Below the pieces are notes generated by a model. The model saw nothing but the letters and a program-made list of their open reading frames with translations. It did no database searches and had not been told where the DNA came from. Source: Cephalopachus bancanus (Eukaryota > Chordata > Mammalia > Primates > Tarsiidae). Taken from it: a stretch of 64,000 nt of DNA. Numbering within the stretch: the stretch's first letter is position 1; each line of letters starts with the position of its first letter. The stretch is taken from assembly GCA_027257055.1 (NCBI GenBank), contig JAPVLO010000570.1, positions 1,254,001 through 1,318,000 on the forward strand, read 5' to 3'. Of the stretch, positions 1-10,700 are shown one piece after another. Position numbers and translations under genes: made by a program.

Positions 1-4
1 TGGG

Positions 5-541
5 ATGCAAGGCTGGTTCAACATTCATAAAACCATAAATGTAATTAAATACATCAACAGGTGTCAAAACAAAAACCACATGATTTTATCATTAGATGCA
101 GAAAAAACTTTTGATAAAATCCAGCACCCCTTCTTGATAAAAACCCTTGAACATCTAGGCATACGGGGAACATACCTCAAAATAGTAAAAGCCATGTATG
201 AGAAACCCACAGTCAGTATACTCCTAAATGGACAAAAGTTGAAACCATTTCCCCTGAAAACTGGAAGAAGACAAGGATGCCCACTCTCACCCATCCTGTT
301 CAATATAGTATTGGAAGTCCTGGCTAGAGCAATCAGAAAAGAAAAGGCAATCAGGGGTATCCAAATAGGAAAAGAGGAAGTCAAATTATCTCTCTTTGCA
401 GATGACACGATTGTGTACCTTGAAAACCCAAAAAACTGCAGAATCTGTCAAAAACCTCCTTACACTGATAAAGGTCTTTGGCAAAGATTCAGGATAGAAA
501 ATAAATGTGCAAAAGACAATCATATTTCTTTACACCAATAA
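5..541 (+). pseudogene. L1 ORF2 reverse transcriptase fragment
   Basis: A 178-codon open stretch of L1 ORF2p. Within it, SLDAEKTFD (residues 29-37) corresponds to the first catalytic aspartate block, RRQGCPLSP (88-96) to the conserved QG motif, and FADD (131-134) to the catalytic FADD box of non-LTR reverse transcriptases. The frame is lost after residue 140 and then picked up again at 596-835, where the ORF2 thumb region reads. ORF2p nicks target DNA and copies L1 RNA onto it; this copy cannot make it. The start at position 5 is simply an internal methionine. Confidence 0.9.
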
Positions 542-1801
542 TAAACAGAAACCCAAATAAGAAGCACAATTCCATTCACAATAGCCACACAAAAAATGAA
601 ATACCTTGGCATCTTCCTAACCAGAGAGGTGAAAGACCCTTACAATAAAAACTATAAAATTCTGATCAAAGATGACACAAACAAGTGGGAAAATATCCCA
701 TGCTCATGGACTGGAAGAATCAACATTGTGAAGATGGCCATCTTACCTAAGGCAGTCTACAGATTCAATGCAATACCTATCAAATTACCAGCAATATTCT
801 CAGACCTAGAAAAAACAACACAGGAATTCATATAGAAACACAAACGACCAAGAATAGACAGAGCAATCCTCAGCAAAAAAAAACCAAACCCGGTGGTATC
901 ACATTACCAGTCTTCAAACTTTAATAAAAAGCCACAATCATCAAAACAGCTTGGTACTGGTATAGGAACAGGTATATAGATCAATGGAATAGAATTGAGA
1001 TTCCAGAAGCAAAACCTCAATTTCTCAATCAAATCATCTTCGACAAAGCTTCCACCTACTACTGGGGAGAGGAGAACCTAGTCAATAAATGGTGCTGGGA
1101 AAACTGGCTGACCACATGCACAATATTGAAACAGGACCCCTATCTATCCCCATTCACAAAAATTAACTCCAAATGGATCAGAGACCTAAGTGTAAAACCT
1201 CAAACCATAAGAACCTTAGAAAATGAAGGACATACCCTCATGGAAATTGGAACTGGCATCCAATTCCTGAACCAAACTCTAAACCCATAGGCCATAAGGG
1301 ATAAGATAGACAAGTGGGACCTCATTAAACTGACAAGCTTCTGCAAAGCCAATGAAACCATACGAGACCAGGGAGACAGCCGACAAACTGGGAAAAAGTA
1401 TATGCCAACTCCAGGTCTGACAAAGGCTTAACATCTTGGATCTACAAGGAACTCAAACGTGCTGAAAAGAAAAAAACAAACAACCCCATTATAAAATGGG
1501 CAAAAGATATGAACAGACACTTCACAAAGGAAGACATCCGAGCATCCAACAGACACATGAAGAAATGTTCAATCTCACTAAGCATCAGGGAGGTGCAAAT
1601 CAAAACCACACTGAGATACCACCTAACTCCAGTCAGAATGGCAATTATCAATAACTCAAAAAATAACAGTTGTTGGAGAAGGTGTGGTGAAAAGGAAACA
1701 CTTCTATACTGTTGGTGGGAGTATAAACTAGTGCAACCTCTGTGGAAAGCAGTGTGGTGATTCCTAAAAGCTCTAAATATCAATCTCCCATATGACCCTG
1801 C

Positions 1802-2050
1802 TGTGGGAAGCTTTCATCATGTTATAAAAAACATGTATTATGCAATAAACAACATGGCCGCTGGCTGGTAGAATAACCTATCAGAAACGACCACGTAGCC
1901 GCAGTACGTTGGCTGCCAGGCAGCATATATAGGCAAACAACTGCGCCAGAGGAGGGAGCCATTTTGTCTTTGTAAAGAGCACATTAAGACCTGGAGTAAA
2001 CTTGTCTGCAGAAGAACGGTGTCGGTGTCGTCTTTCTTCGGCTCGCGACA
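1802..2050 (+). repeat. Left LTR of the palindromic element
   Basis: A 249-bp LTR in plus orientation, bounded by TGT...ACA. An ATATATA box at 1925-1931 is the likely promoter TATA box. ATTAAG at 1983-1988 could be a variant polyadenylation signal in R. An AATAAA at 1844-1849 lies upstream of the TATA box and is not well placed for LTR 3' end formation. The LTR is short and GC-richer than its surroundings. It is not the same family as the 'TGTTGGGAGC' LTRs elsewhere in the window. Confidence 0.75.
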
Positions 2051-2052
2051 AC

Positions 2053-2070
2053 TGGTGGCCCGTACGGGGA
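2053..2070 (+). promoter_or_regulatory. Primer-binding-site-like sequence, left arm
   Basis: TGGTGGCCCGTACGGGGA begins two bases after the LTR terminus, exactly where a retroviral tRNA primer site lies, and starts with the TGG that pairs with a tRNA CCA end. I cannot assign it to a tRNA: it does not match the Lys, Pro, His, Phe or Leu sites that I can recall. The mirror copy is at 2439-2456. Confidence 0.55.
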
Positions 2071-2130
2071 ACCTTTTCTCCTTTTGTGCCATACAGCGTT
2101 CAGAACTGCGACAACCAGGGCGGTCGACCG

Positions 2131-2136
2131 GTAAGT
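2131..2136 (+). promoter_or_regulatory. Splice donor-like GTAAGT in the leader, mirrored at 2373-2378
   Basis: CCGGTAAGTGAAG, about 60 bases after the primer site, has the full GTAAGT donor consensus, at the place where retroviral leaders carry their major splice donor. The right arm has the same sequence on the other strand. Function is inferred from position only. Confidence 0.4.
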
Positions 2137-2172
2137 GAAGTCACAGAGAAATTCCTATGCCAGAGACTGTAA

Positions 2173-2364
2173 CAAATCGCCTCGCTACCGAGGACCTTAA
2201 AACAAATCGCCTCCTTACTGAGGACCTTTTTAATCGCCTCTCTACCGAGGACCTGTGCAAATCGCCTCTTTACCGAGGACCTTTTTAATCGCCTCTTTAC
2301 CGAGGACCTTTTTAATCGCCTCTTTACCGAGGACCTTTTTAATCGCCTCTTTACCGAGGACCTT
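2173..2364 (+). repeat. 27-bp tandem repeat, about seven copies, centre of palindrome
   Basis: Units read 'aatcgcctctttaccgagg' followed by 'accttttt'. The first three units differ more from each other; the last four are nearly identical. Each unit contains CCTC and GAGG separated by six bases, so each could form a small hairpin in RNA. The preceding 28 bases (2145-2172) are not repeated and not part of the arms. The array is not a CRISPR array: there are no variable spacers. Confidence 0.9.
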
Positions 2365-2438
2365 GTGACTTCACTTACCGGTCGACCGCCCTGGTTGTCG
2401 CAGTTCTGAACGCCGCATGGCACAAAAGGAGAAAAGGT

Positions 2439-2456
2439 TCCCCGTACGGGCCACCA
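2439..2456 (-). promoter_or_regulatory. Primer-binding-site-like sequence, right arm
   Basis: Exact reverse complement of the 2053-2070 site, at the mirror position relative to the right LTR. Confidence 0.55.
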
Positions 2457-2458
2457 GT

Positions 2459-2707
2459 TGTCGCGAGCCGAAGAAAGACGACACCGACACCGTTCTTCTG
2501 CAGACAAGTTTACTCCAGGTCTTAATGTGCTCTTTACAAAGACAAAATGGCTCCCTCCTCTGGCGCAGTTGTTTGCCTATATATGCTGCCTGGCAGCCAA
2601 CGTACTGCGGCTACGTGGTTGTTTCTGATAGGTTATTCTACCAGCCAGCGGCCATGTTGTTTATTGCATAATACATGTTTTTTATAACATGATGAAAGCT
2701 TCCCACA
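2459..2707 (-). repeat. Right LTR of the palindromic element, inverted
   Basis: Reverse-complement copy of the left LTR, with the same TATA box and ends. One difference is seen, at the position matching 1889 of the left copy (A on the LTR sense strand here, G there). The two copies face each other, so transcripts from both would converge on the central repeat and be able to form long double-stranded RNA. Confidence 0.75.
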
Positions 2708-3236
2708 CCTCCAATCTCCCTACTGGGAATATACCCTGAAGAACTCAAATCACTCTATCACAAAGATACCTGCACACAAATGTTTATCGCAGCATTGTTC
2801 ACAATAGCAAGAACCTGAAACCAACCATGCTGTCCATCAAAAGAGGACTGGATTAAAAAAATGTGGTGAATATACACAATGGAATACTATGCAGCCATAA
2901 AAAAGAATAAAATCATGAATTTCACAGCAACCTGGATGGAACTAGAGTCTATAATACTGAATGACCTCTCACAAAAACAAAGATCTGAGTATCACATGTT
3001 CTCACTCATATAGTGGACCTTGATAATCCAATGTACTACCATAAGAAAATGACTGACAGTGGTGGCAAACTATGGCGGGTGGAGGGGAAGCAGCATAGAA
3101 CTAATAGTAGTAAACATCTGTCTGGGGACGGGGAGACACATCTTATCAACAAGAGGGACTGAACGAAGCATATTTGTATACCTAACCCTTAACTGTACCC
3201 CACAATATCGTAATAAAAAATATTTATTTAAAAAAA

Positions 3237-4472
3237 AAATTTCATTACAAATTTAAACAGTACCAAAGGATTAAATTTCTACCAAATTTTTAAATGTTAT
3301 TTTGCAAAATAAATGTTTAAATTACATTTTGAAATATATTTAATGGAATCTAAATACTGTGGTGATTTGATACTTCTATAATTCATTTAATAATACAGAA
3401 CAAATGTCTTTAGAAGACGAAATTTCAAATGGTTTATTTTCTCCTTGCACTTACATTTTCATCCCACTTTCCAAAAATAATTATTTTCTAATTTAATACA
3501 TTGTTACCTAAAAATGTTTCATTACCTTATCATAATTTCTGTAAAATAATTCATATATAAATTGAATTTTAGATTTCAAATTTTCTTTGACTCTAAATAC
3601 AATTTTTTGAGAAAGCATTATGATTATTAATATGCAATTAAGCAAAACAGAGGTATTTTACATTTTGTAAATATTATTAAACAGTAAATTTTTTAGAAAT
3701 GCATTACTTATTTAGACAGATGGGAATGCTTTTATATTCAGTTTCTGTATCAACAATGAATATTATGTATTGCTAAAATAAGACAGAATTTAGGAACAAT
3801 TAATTTATTTTTGCTTGTATATACAGATGTGTGCAATGTAAATAATTGTTTAGCTAAACACATGGTTATAAATGGAAGGAGTTGTATTATAAGAATATAA
3901 TTTTATTATTTGATCTCTTTTTGCAGGGGGCAGAATACTGACAGTAGCTATGAGTCAACATTTATGTTTCCTACCTCTTTCAACATTTTGTAGTGATTTG
4001 GGTGCACTGACTTTGAACAGAGTTATTCTGAAGTTTTATGCTTAATGTAAAACATTTCAAAATCAGAAATTACTTTTGTTTTGATTGTTTTAGTCATTGG
4101 CAAGGTTTCCCATGCTAAGTGAATAGTTCCACTTCAGAACCATGTTAGGTTGTTGATGTGCAACTTTTAACACAGATGTCTATGACTATATTATTTTTCT
4201 TTAAGTTCTGTAATAGGATGATTATGAGAAAGAAATAAAACAAAAAATTCCAAAGTATTTTTAAATAATGTTAACTACCATAGTGTTCCAGTAGCTTCCC
4301 TAAATATTCAACTGGTTTGCAGGCTTATTTCCCCATCTGTATAATCAGTAATTATTTAAATGGGTATTTTCGCCTCATAGGTACTTTGCATTTTTCTTTT
4401 ATTTTAAAATTCTGATATTCATTAAGAAAGTACATTCATGTGATAATAAATTAAATTAGACTGTTTCATTCA
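3237..4472. other. AT-rich low-copy DNA, nothing recognised
   Basis: Very AT-rich sequence with no open frame of note, no A-tail and no repeat I can name. Confidence 0.6.
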
Positions 4473-4488
4473 TTAATTCTACATAGTT

Positions 4489-4801
4489 TTTTGGATTTTT
4501 TTTGTTTGTTTTTTTGTTTTTTGAGTTGGAGTCTCACTCTTTTGCCCAGACTGGAGTGCAGTGGCCACTCCCGGCCACTGCAACCTCAACCTGCTGGGCT
4601 CCAGTGATCCTTCTGCCTCAGTCTTCCAAGTAGCTGAAACTACAGGCGCGCGCTACCACGCCTGGCTAATTTTTTTTGATTTATTGTAGAGATGAGGTCT
4701 CGCCAAGTTGCCTAGGCGGGTCTCGAACCCACGGGCTCAGGCAATCCACTCACCTCAGCCTCCCAAGGCGAGGGATTACAGGCTGAGCCACCAAGTCCGG
4801 C
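4489..4801 (-). mobile_element. Alu, minus strand, 16-bp TSD
   Basis: Starts with a T-rich tail, then 'gagttggagtctcactc' and ends 'gagccaccaagtccggc', the reverse of the local Alu consensus. Perfect TSD TTAATTCTACATAGTT at 4473-4488 and 4802-4817. Confidence 0.95.
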
Positions 4802-4817
4802 TTAATTCTACATAGTT

Positions 4818-5706
4818 AAATGTTACTAGATGCAAAGTAGATAATAAGGCAATGAGAAAGAAATGATAAGACGTGGTTCCTATCCTCGTAGGCATTTTTT
4901 TCGTTTCTGTTTGAATAAGCTTAAATCTTTCTTTTACAATTGGAAATTTAAAAGGCATCCTCATACTTCATAAAATGTTATTTTCTGAGATTTTCTTAGT
5001 CATTATTTAATTCTGTATTCAAGATCCAGTAAAAGAGTATATTCACCACCACGCTTTTAAAAAGCACATTCTTGGTAAAAAATAATTCAGAATATCATAC
5101 TATCAAAACTTATGTTTTATTAGATATTAGTCTATCTTCATCTTATTGTAAAAGTTACACAAGCAAATCAACAATTATATCCATATCACAATATCAGGGA
5201 ATATATTATGAAAATAAATGTACAGTTTCAAGGCATCCAAGAAGGTATTATTTAGAGCTTCTTAGATGAACAATTTAATATCTTCCCTTGCTCCAACCAC
5301 TTGTTATTTACAATTCTAGTATAATGTTTCATTTATTCTGCCTGCTATTTGCATTTTGTTTTCTCTATGCACAACACTGTGTTTTAAATTCAGTGAGTGT
5401 AAAACACAGTTCCTGACCCCAAGAAGTTTACTTGGAGTGTTACCTATCTAGATAGTAGAAATGTAATTCTTGTTCATTTGCCAGTACTCTTCAATTATTT
5501 ACATGCTGAGTACCAGTAATTCACTCACCAAGGAGATAGAGATGTGATTATAATGTTAACACTGTGGTTAAAAAACTTGTTGGAAAATAGGTTGAAAAGT
5601 TGGAGATGAAAATAACTTGTTTATAACTGAGATAAAAATAAACTATCTATCAGTGTTTATTTAATAATTTTCAAGTATGAGAAAAAGAAAAAATCTACTG
5701 TATCAG

Positions 5707-5708
<2 letters not shown>
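4818..5708. other. Low-copy DNA with possible old repeat traces
   Basis: AT-rich, no coding signal. Around 5380-5460 the phrase 'cagttcctgaccccaagaagtttac' resembles the end of an old mammalian-wide repeat, too weak to name. Confidence 0.4.
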
Positions 5709-5753
<45 letters not shown>

Positions 5754-5765
5754 CCTCTCTTTCTC
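5709..5765 (+). repeat. (CT)n microsatellite
   Basis: About 57 bases of CT dinucleotides with a few interruptions near the right end. Confidence 0.95.
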
Positions 5766-5766
5766 T

Positions 5767-6165
5767 AATTGACTCACATGATTACTGAGGTTGACAAGTC
5801 CCATTATCTTCACTTGGCAAACTGGAGACCCAGGAGAGCCAAGGGTATAGTTCCAGCCCAAACACCAGCAGACCTGAGACCCAGGAAGAAGAACCAGTGT
5901 TTCAGTTCAAGTATGAAAGCAGAAAAAAAATCCCATGTTTTAGATTAAAAGCAGTGAGGCAGGAGTAATTCTCTCTTACTCAGAGTAAAATCAGCCTTCT
6001 GTTTTATTTCAGCTTATTGGATGAGTCTCACCAAATTAAGAAATATAATTTACTCAGTCTATCAATTTAAATGTTAAACTCATCCAAAAAAACACCCTCA
6101 CTGACACATCAAGAATAATGTTTAACCAAATATTTGGGCACCTCATATAAGAATATATTAGTACA
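5767..6165 (+). repeat. Old interspersed repeat copy, family not named
   Basis: Text such as 'gaggttgacaagtccca', 'ctggagacccaggagagcc', 'ggatgagtctcaccaa' and 'aacaccctcactgacacatc' is a well-known, highly repeated mammalian sequence that often follows a microsatellite, as here. I do not recall the family name with confidence. Confidence 0.5.
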
Positions 6166-6598
6166 AAGTTTCCTTTATCACTTGTATGCCTAACATGAGA
6201 GCTAGATAAAGGTCAAACTAAATTTCAAAATGTCAATGACAAAGACATTCCTGATACATGACTGTCGTGTAAACATTTATCTCTGTGTATAATTCTGATT
6301 CAGATCTCAAAGTACTTTGGGCACAGTTATTACTGATTTGGACTGAATTCAAAACGTGCCCTTTTGCATCCTTTCATAAGGGCTTTTGAATGAAGAAAAT
6401 ATACCTTTAACACTGCCTATGAAAGCAAAGAGCACGATAAGGAGGTGTTTATACAAGCTTGGAGCCAGAGTGGACTATTTGTTTTCAAGCTTTAGTCACT
6501 GAGAGACGACTACTTCTCTTTTTAACAATGCAGCTTAGAAAAACAGTGCTTTCTTCAATCGTATGTAGGCTTAAAACAGCGTTTCTACATCCTAAGTG

Positions 6599-6600
<2 letters not shown>

Positions 6601-6632
<32 letters not shown>
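6601..6632 (+). repeat. (GT)n microsatellite
   Basis: Sixteen GT dinucleotides in an uninterrupted run. Confidence 0.97.
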
Positions 6633-6634
<2 letters not shown>

Positions 6635-6639
6635 CCATG

Positions 6640-7372
6640 GGTAGCCATCATATTCTTATGTTTCTGAAATTGCTCAGGTATTCAGGTAAATGTTCATATA
6701 GAAACATTCACATTTGCAGATGAGTTTTGTAAATAATAGCTACAAACCTGCATGAGGGGGGTGATGACAGAAAGAAAGCTACTTTTAAAATTTCCATAAG
6801 AAGAATCTCAAAACAGATCATAATGAATTCCCCTGTTACAAATATTTATAGGACACAGTAGCACATTTTTAGAAGTGGGCTACTGATAAAAAAAAAAATC
6901 TGGCAGCGGAGGAGTGAGTGGAAAGAATCTAGGAGGAAGTGAGTTTAAACACTTTGCTTTTGCTCACTTGCTTGGGTTAAGCTGCAGCTACTGAACTTTG
7001 GTACAGAAGATGCTGGGTTAGATATCTGCAAGTCCAGGCAGGAGGACTAGGAGAAAGCCTGAAAATCTAACAGCTGGAGTGTGTGTGGTAGCTGCTTTCC
7101 TGTGGTAAGCTGATTTACTTGTTTAAGGTCTGACCTCATCATCCTGTCAGCACGGGTTTCCACCTACACTGTTAGCTGCAGCTTTCTGTTTCAGCTAGAA
7201 GGCTTGAATCATTCACAGTGTACCACAGGCATTGGGGGAGGGGAGAGAAAGCTAGAAAGACTGTTCTCTCGGCACTTGTGCTTTTGTTAGTTCTACAAAG
7301 AAGGCAGAGAAACAAGAGATAACAAAGGATTCGTTTCCTTTCTGTGAGAGAAGGCTTTTGTCTTTCCTGCAG
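6640..7372 (+). other. Sequence upstream of the exon; possible 5' untranslated or intronic DNA
   Basis: This stretch is less AT-rich than its surroundings from about 6900. It has no Alu or L1. Its right end is a strong splice acceptor (pyrimidine tract from 7354, CAG at 7370-7372). Whether part of it is a first exon or promoter cannot be told from sequence. Confidence 0.4.
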
Positions 7373-7796
7373 CGATGTCAGTGTCCAGCAAGAAGGAATT
7401 CGATGTGAAACAGATCCTAAGGCTGCGCTGGAGGTGGTTTAGTCATCCTTCTCAAGGTTCGCCCAACACTGGAAGCTGCCTTCAGCAGGAAGGATATGAG
7501 CATAGAGAGACCCCGGTTCAGGGCAGGCTGAAGAACCACCCTTGGGATAGAAACAGACTGAAGAAAAGCAATAGTCCTGTCCACCACAATATATTGGCAC
7601 CAGTGCCAGGAGCAGCCCCTGCCTATCAAAGAGACCTTCAGAACTGGCACCAACAAAAACTGATAGAACATCTTCAGACAAATGAAGATACTCCTAAAGC
7701 AGTTTCAGAGGAGAATTTGTTCAAAGAAGCCTTTGAGAAACGCTCACAAGATTTGGAGATGATGGTTGATGAAAATATAGAAGATTCTAGAGCAAG
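7373..7796 (+). CDS. Protein-coding exon with start codon, product not recognised
   Basis: A 424-bp exon bounded by an acceptor (TCTTTCCTGCAG ending at 7372) and a donor (GCAAG followed by GTAGGA at 7797). The ATG at 7375 sits two bases into the exon, and 140 full codons plus two bases remain open to the donor; in the unspliced frame the stop codon lies just at the donor (7798-7800). The peptide begins [19 protein letters not shown], is rich in R, H, Q and N in the middle (no signal peptide or membrane segment), and turns acidic and helical at the end ([20 protein letters not shown]), perhaps a short coiled coil. Composition and codon use look like real coding sequence, unlike the repeats around it, and it is free of repeat sequence. 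I do not recognise the protein; it could be an N-terminal or isoform-specific exon of a large gene whose other exons lie outside the window, or a recently lost gene. Confidence 0.6.
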
Positions 7797-10700
7797 GTAG
7801 GAGTTTTCGGTTAACTTATCCTCTAAAGCTCTCATTTAGTGTTGAAGTAGGAAGTGTTACAATGTTCTCTGAGTTCGTATTCAATCAGTCAGGGTCCTCA
7901 AGAAGTCCCTTCTCTAAGTTTACAAAGGAAAACAGTAGTAATACATAAATTTTTGACAATTAATGGGGATTTTTGGGGGGGAGGTTGTGAGTTTACTTCT
8001 TTTCCATTAAGAATTTTGTTTCAGGTCTAAGAAATGTTTATTATTATTACTAATTGTAAATAACCTCTGTGACTTAGATGTTTGAATATTTGTGAATCTT
8101 TGTGCATGAGTAATGAATCACACAGAACTCTTTCTGACACTGTGAATTAGGCCAACTTTGACAAAATAAAAGCTCTGATTGCTCAGCACATCTGTGTCTG
8201 TTCCTTGGTACAATGCTGTCTTAATGTGAGAATATGGAACAGCTTCCTTTGGCATTCTGAGATTTATGTTATATTACTTTCATTGTTAGCTTGCAAGCAT
8301 GAAAATATTCTGCATAGAGGTAATAAGATGCTGCTGACAGCAATGAGATCTTTAAGTAGGCAATGGAACATGCCAGCTATTTCAGGGCACTACAATTGAA
8401 TAAAAAGTGATAATATTATATGATAATATTGTATAATTTGGGTTTCTTTCATGAAACATTTGATTTTGTCTTAACTTTTGTGTCCACCAGTGTTGTTGGA
8501 ATATAAGAAAATTATATTCTGTCCTCTAATATAATCAAATATAATTTTGCCTAGTGGATCTTTACTAACTTGTTTTTGCTTTTTCACTATCATAGATTTT
8601 CATACTACCAACATGTTTTAGACACAGTTGATAATCTGGGCAGTGTAAGTAATGTGTAGATGTGCCAAAGAAAAATAAGTATTTTTATGTATTTTAGATA
8701 ACATAGCAGTTCAACATACAGCTATGCTAATGTATCTGGAAACCTGGATATTTGGCATGCTATGTCTCTATGTGAGTATAGAAAAAGAAGGACTGGCAAA
8801 TTGGCTTCCTGATATAAGTTTTCCCGATATATCTAGCTGAAAGTGTCTTGCTTTCATAAACTCAAAACAAAATGTCAAAAGTAAAAAACAGCATAACCAC
8901 ATTATGGCAAAAGACAAATGAACAGTCCAGAATGATGCCTTTATAGGAACTCAGTCTTATTGAATTGTAAATAAGCAGAAGTCTTTATGAAGTGATTTTA
9001 ATAATAATATTAGATTGTGATATAGACTTCTTTAAAAATAGAGCACATATGTGCAAATTTTTCCAAATATCTTGCGATTGCTTAGGAGAATACTATATAA
9101 CTGTTGGGATTACAATTTCCATTTGATACAATTAATAAGCCTTTCACAGTAATATAGAGTCCGTACTTTTACATTCAGCAGGCTTTGAAATTTTCTCTCC
9201 TTATTATGAGCAATAATCTTTAAAGTTACTTAATTTGAAGCTCAATAAATACATTTAACTCTGTTGTAGAGAAATTTAAATTACTCATTGTGACCGCCTA
9301 ACCCTTTTTTTTTTTTTTTTTTTAATGAATTCATAAATTTTTTTTTTCCAGCATGGGCATATTTACAAAATAGGTGCTAAAAGAAAATGTTAGATAAAAT
9401 GTTAAATGTAAAGTACAGCCTAGTGATAGTTTATAAAATATGTATTTCTCCTTTGAGTTTATTTCTGACATTTTTCATGTTCTAAAGAAATGCTCTGTTA
9501 GTTAGTCTATGGTTTCAGTACAATGTTAATATTTTCTTAAAATAAATACAGGAAGTGGTTTATAGATGTGCCAAGGATATCTTAGGCAGAAAGGAAAGAG
9601 TAAATTGAGGATCTTATTAACTGAAATATGATAGGTTATTACCCTTTCATTAGCCATTTCAAATCTCTATGTCTTGGTCCATTACTGTTTGAGAAGTAGC
9701 TTTCTGATGTTTTCTTGGTTATCTAATGCCTCTTTTCTTGAGCAAGACTGAAGATAACTGACAAGTTAGCAGCAGGCTGCCATCTTCTCAATATAACTTT
9801 AGTGGTTTTAAATAACAGAAAACTGTACTCAGTGTGGAGAATTATTATACTAGTACAAGATGAGCTCTGACACTCAGAGCAAAATAAGACTCTTTAAACC
9901 TTCCTACTTCTTACAAATATTAGGGGAAATAAATAAACAATGGACTAAATCACAAACTTGCAATATAGCAAACTAAATCACAATTAGCCATAAAAGGGAT
10001 ATTAAAACTAATTTATTAAAGTTATGATAATATGTTGGTTTAGAAAATTAAAAATCCAAATATATTCCTATATAATTGAACTATCAGTATGTAGTACATT
10101 TAGGAACAGCTCTGTATCATGGTCCCATACTGTGAGTATGCATATACCAATATGCCTGACACGGAAGACCTGGGCTTAATTATCATTTTATTTTTGTCGA
10201 GTTGTCTGCTAACTCTGCATTTTTACTTACCCATAACACTTTGCTCAAGTGTTCTTTCTTTAGCTCAACCATAGCATTCCTCCAAAAAAAAAATCATGGA
10301 TCTTATCAGTATAGTACAAGCATGCTTCTTATATGACAAGAGTATTTAGTTATGAAAGCATATATATGTGTTTATAATTGTTCATAAATATATGATTGCA
10401 TATGTACACAGGTAGATGTCACATATTAACATTGTGGAACATTATGCTAAACTGTATTTGTTAAAGCAGATGCAATGACTTCCTCTAGATTTGAAGACAT
10501 TGAATAAAATGCAGATGACCAGTTTATGGGCCAAGAACATACTTTAGTACAAAATTGCAAGTTCACAGTGCTGTTTACTTTTAAGGAATTGTCAAGACTA
10601 GGGATTAGGCCTTCATTCTACTTGTTGAGACTTTAGATTTTTGAATAGTCTACCAAATGTACTGATATGTGACTTTGTATATCTTTGCCAGTGTTGCACT

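Larger units (their letters stand above)
1802..2707. mobile_element. Palindromic (head-to-head) LTR element with central tandem repeat
   Basis: Two 343-bp arms (1802-2144 and 2365-2707) are reverse complements of each other and differ at only about three positions (around 1889, 2093, 2095; all G/A). Each arm reads inward as a short LTR (249 bp, TGTGGGAAG...CTCGCGACA), a two-base spacer, an 18-base primer-binding-site-like sequence, a leader, and a GTAAGT splice donor. Between the arms lies a 220-bp spacer with about seven 27-bp repeats. Both outer ends are therefore the U3 end of the LTR, whereas a normal provirus has U3 at one end and U5 at the other. The flanks show a possible 5-bp target duplication with one mismatch (CCTGC 1797-1801, CCTCC 2708-2712), which fits integrase-type insertion into the L1. 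There is no A-tail, so L1 mobilisation is unlikely. It has no coding capacity. The near-identical arms suggest a young insertion or ongoing gene conversion. Confidence 0.85.
1..3236 (+). mobile_element. L1 retrotransposon, 3' portion (enters from left edge), interrupted
   Basis: This is a LINE-1 in sense orientation, from the reverse transcriptase part of ORF2 through the 3' UTR to an A-rich tail near 3220-3236. The 5' part lies outside the window. Reverse transcriptase motifs are readable at the left edge, and the C-terminal ORF2 region and the 'ggaatactatgcagccat' type 3' end follow at 2880. The reading frame is broken by many stops and small indels, so it is inactive. A palindromic LTR element is inserted at 1802-2707, splitting the ORF2 3' end. 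Aligning with the other L1 in the window (39420-39480, reverse strand) shows the L1 sequence is continuous across the insertion once a short duplication is removed. Confidence 0.95.

Noticed and set aside
1838..2092. Identical 84-codon open frames at 1838-2092 (-) and 2417-2671 (+)
   Set aside because: They are the mirror-image antisense reading of the two LTR arms. Identity follows from the palindrome, and there is no protein-like family match.
2173..2364. Possible CRISPR array
   Set aside because: No unique spacers between repeats, and the host is mammalian.
2100..2507. 135-codon frame with repeated VLSKEAI-like peptide
   Set aside because: It is a translation of the 27-bp repeat array; the repeats give the regular peptide.
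1802..2707. Reading the palindrome as an IS-like or foldback DNA transposon
   Set aside because: The LTR-type TG/CA ends, TATA box, primer site position and splice donor fit a retroviral LTR better; no transposase.
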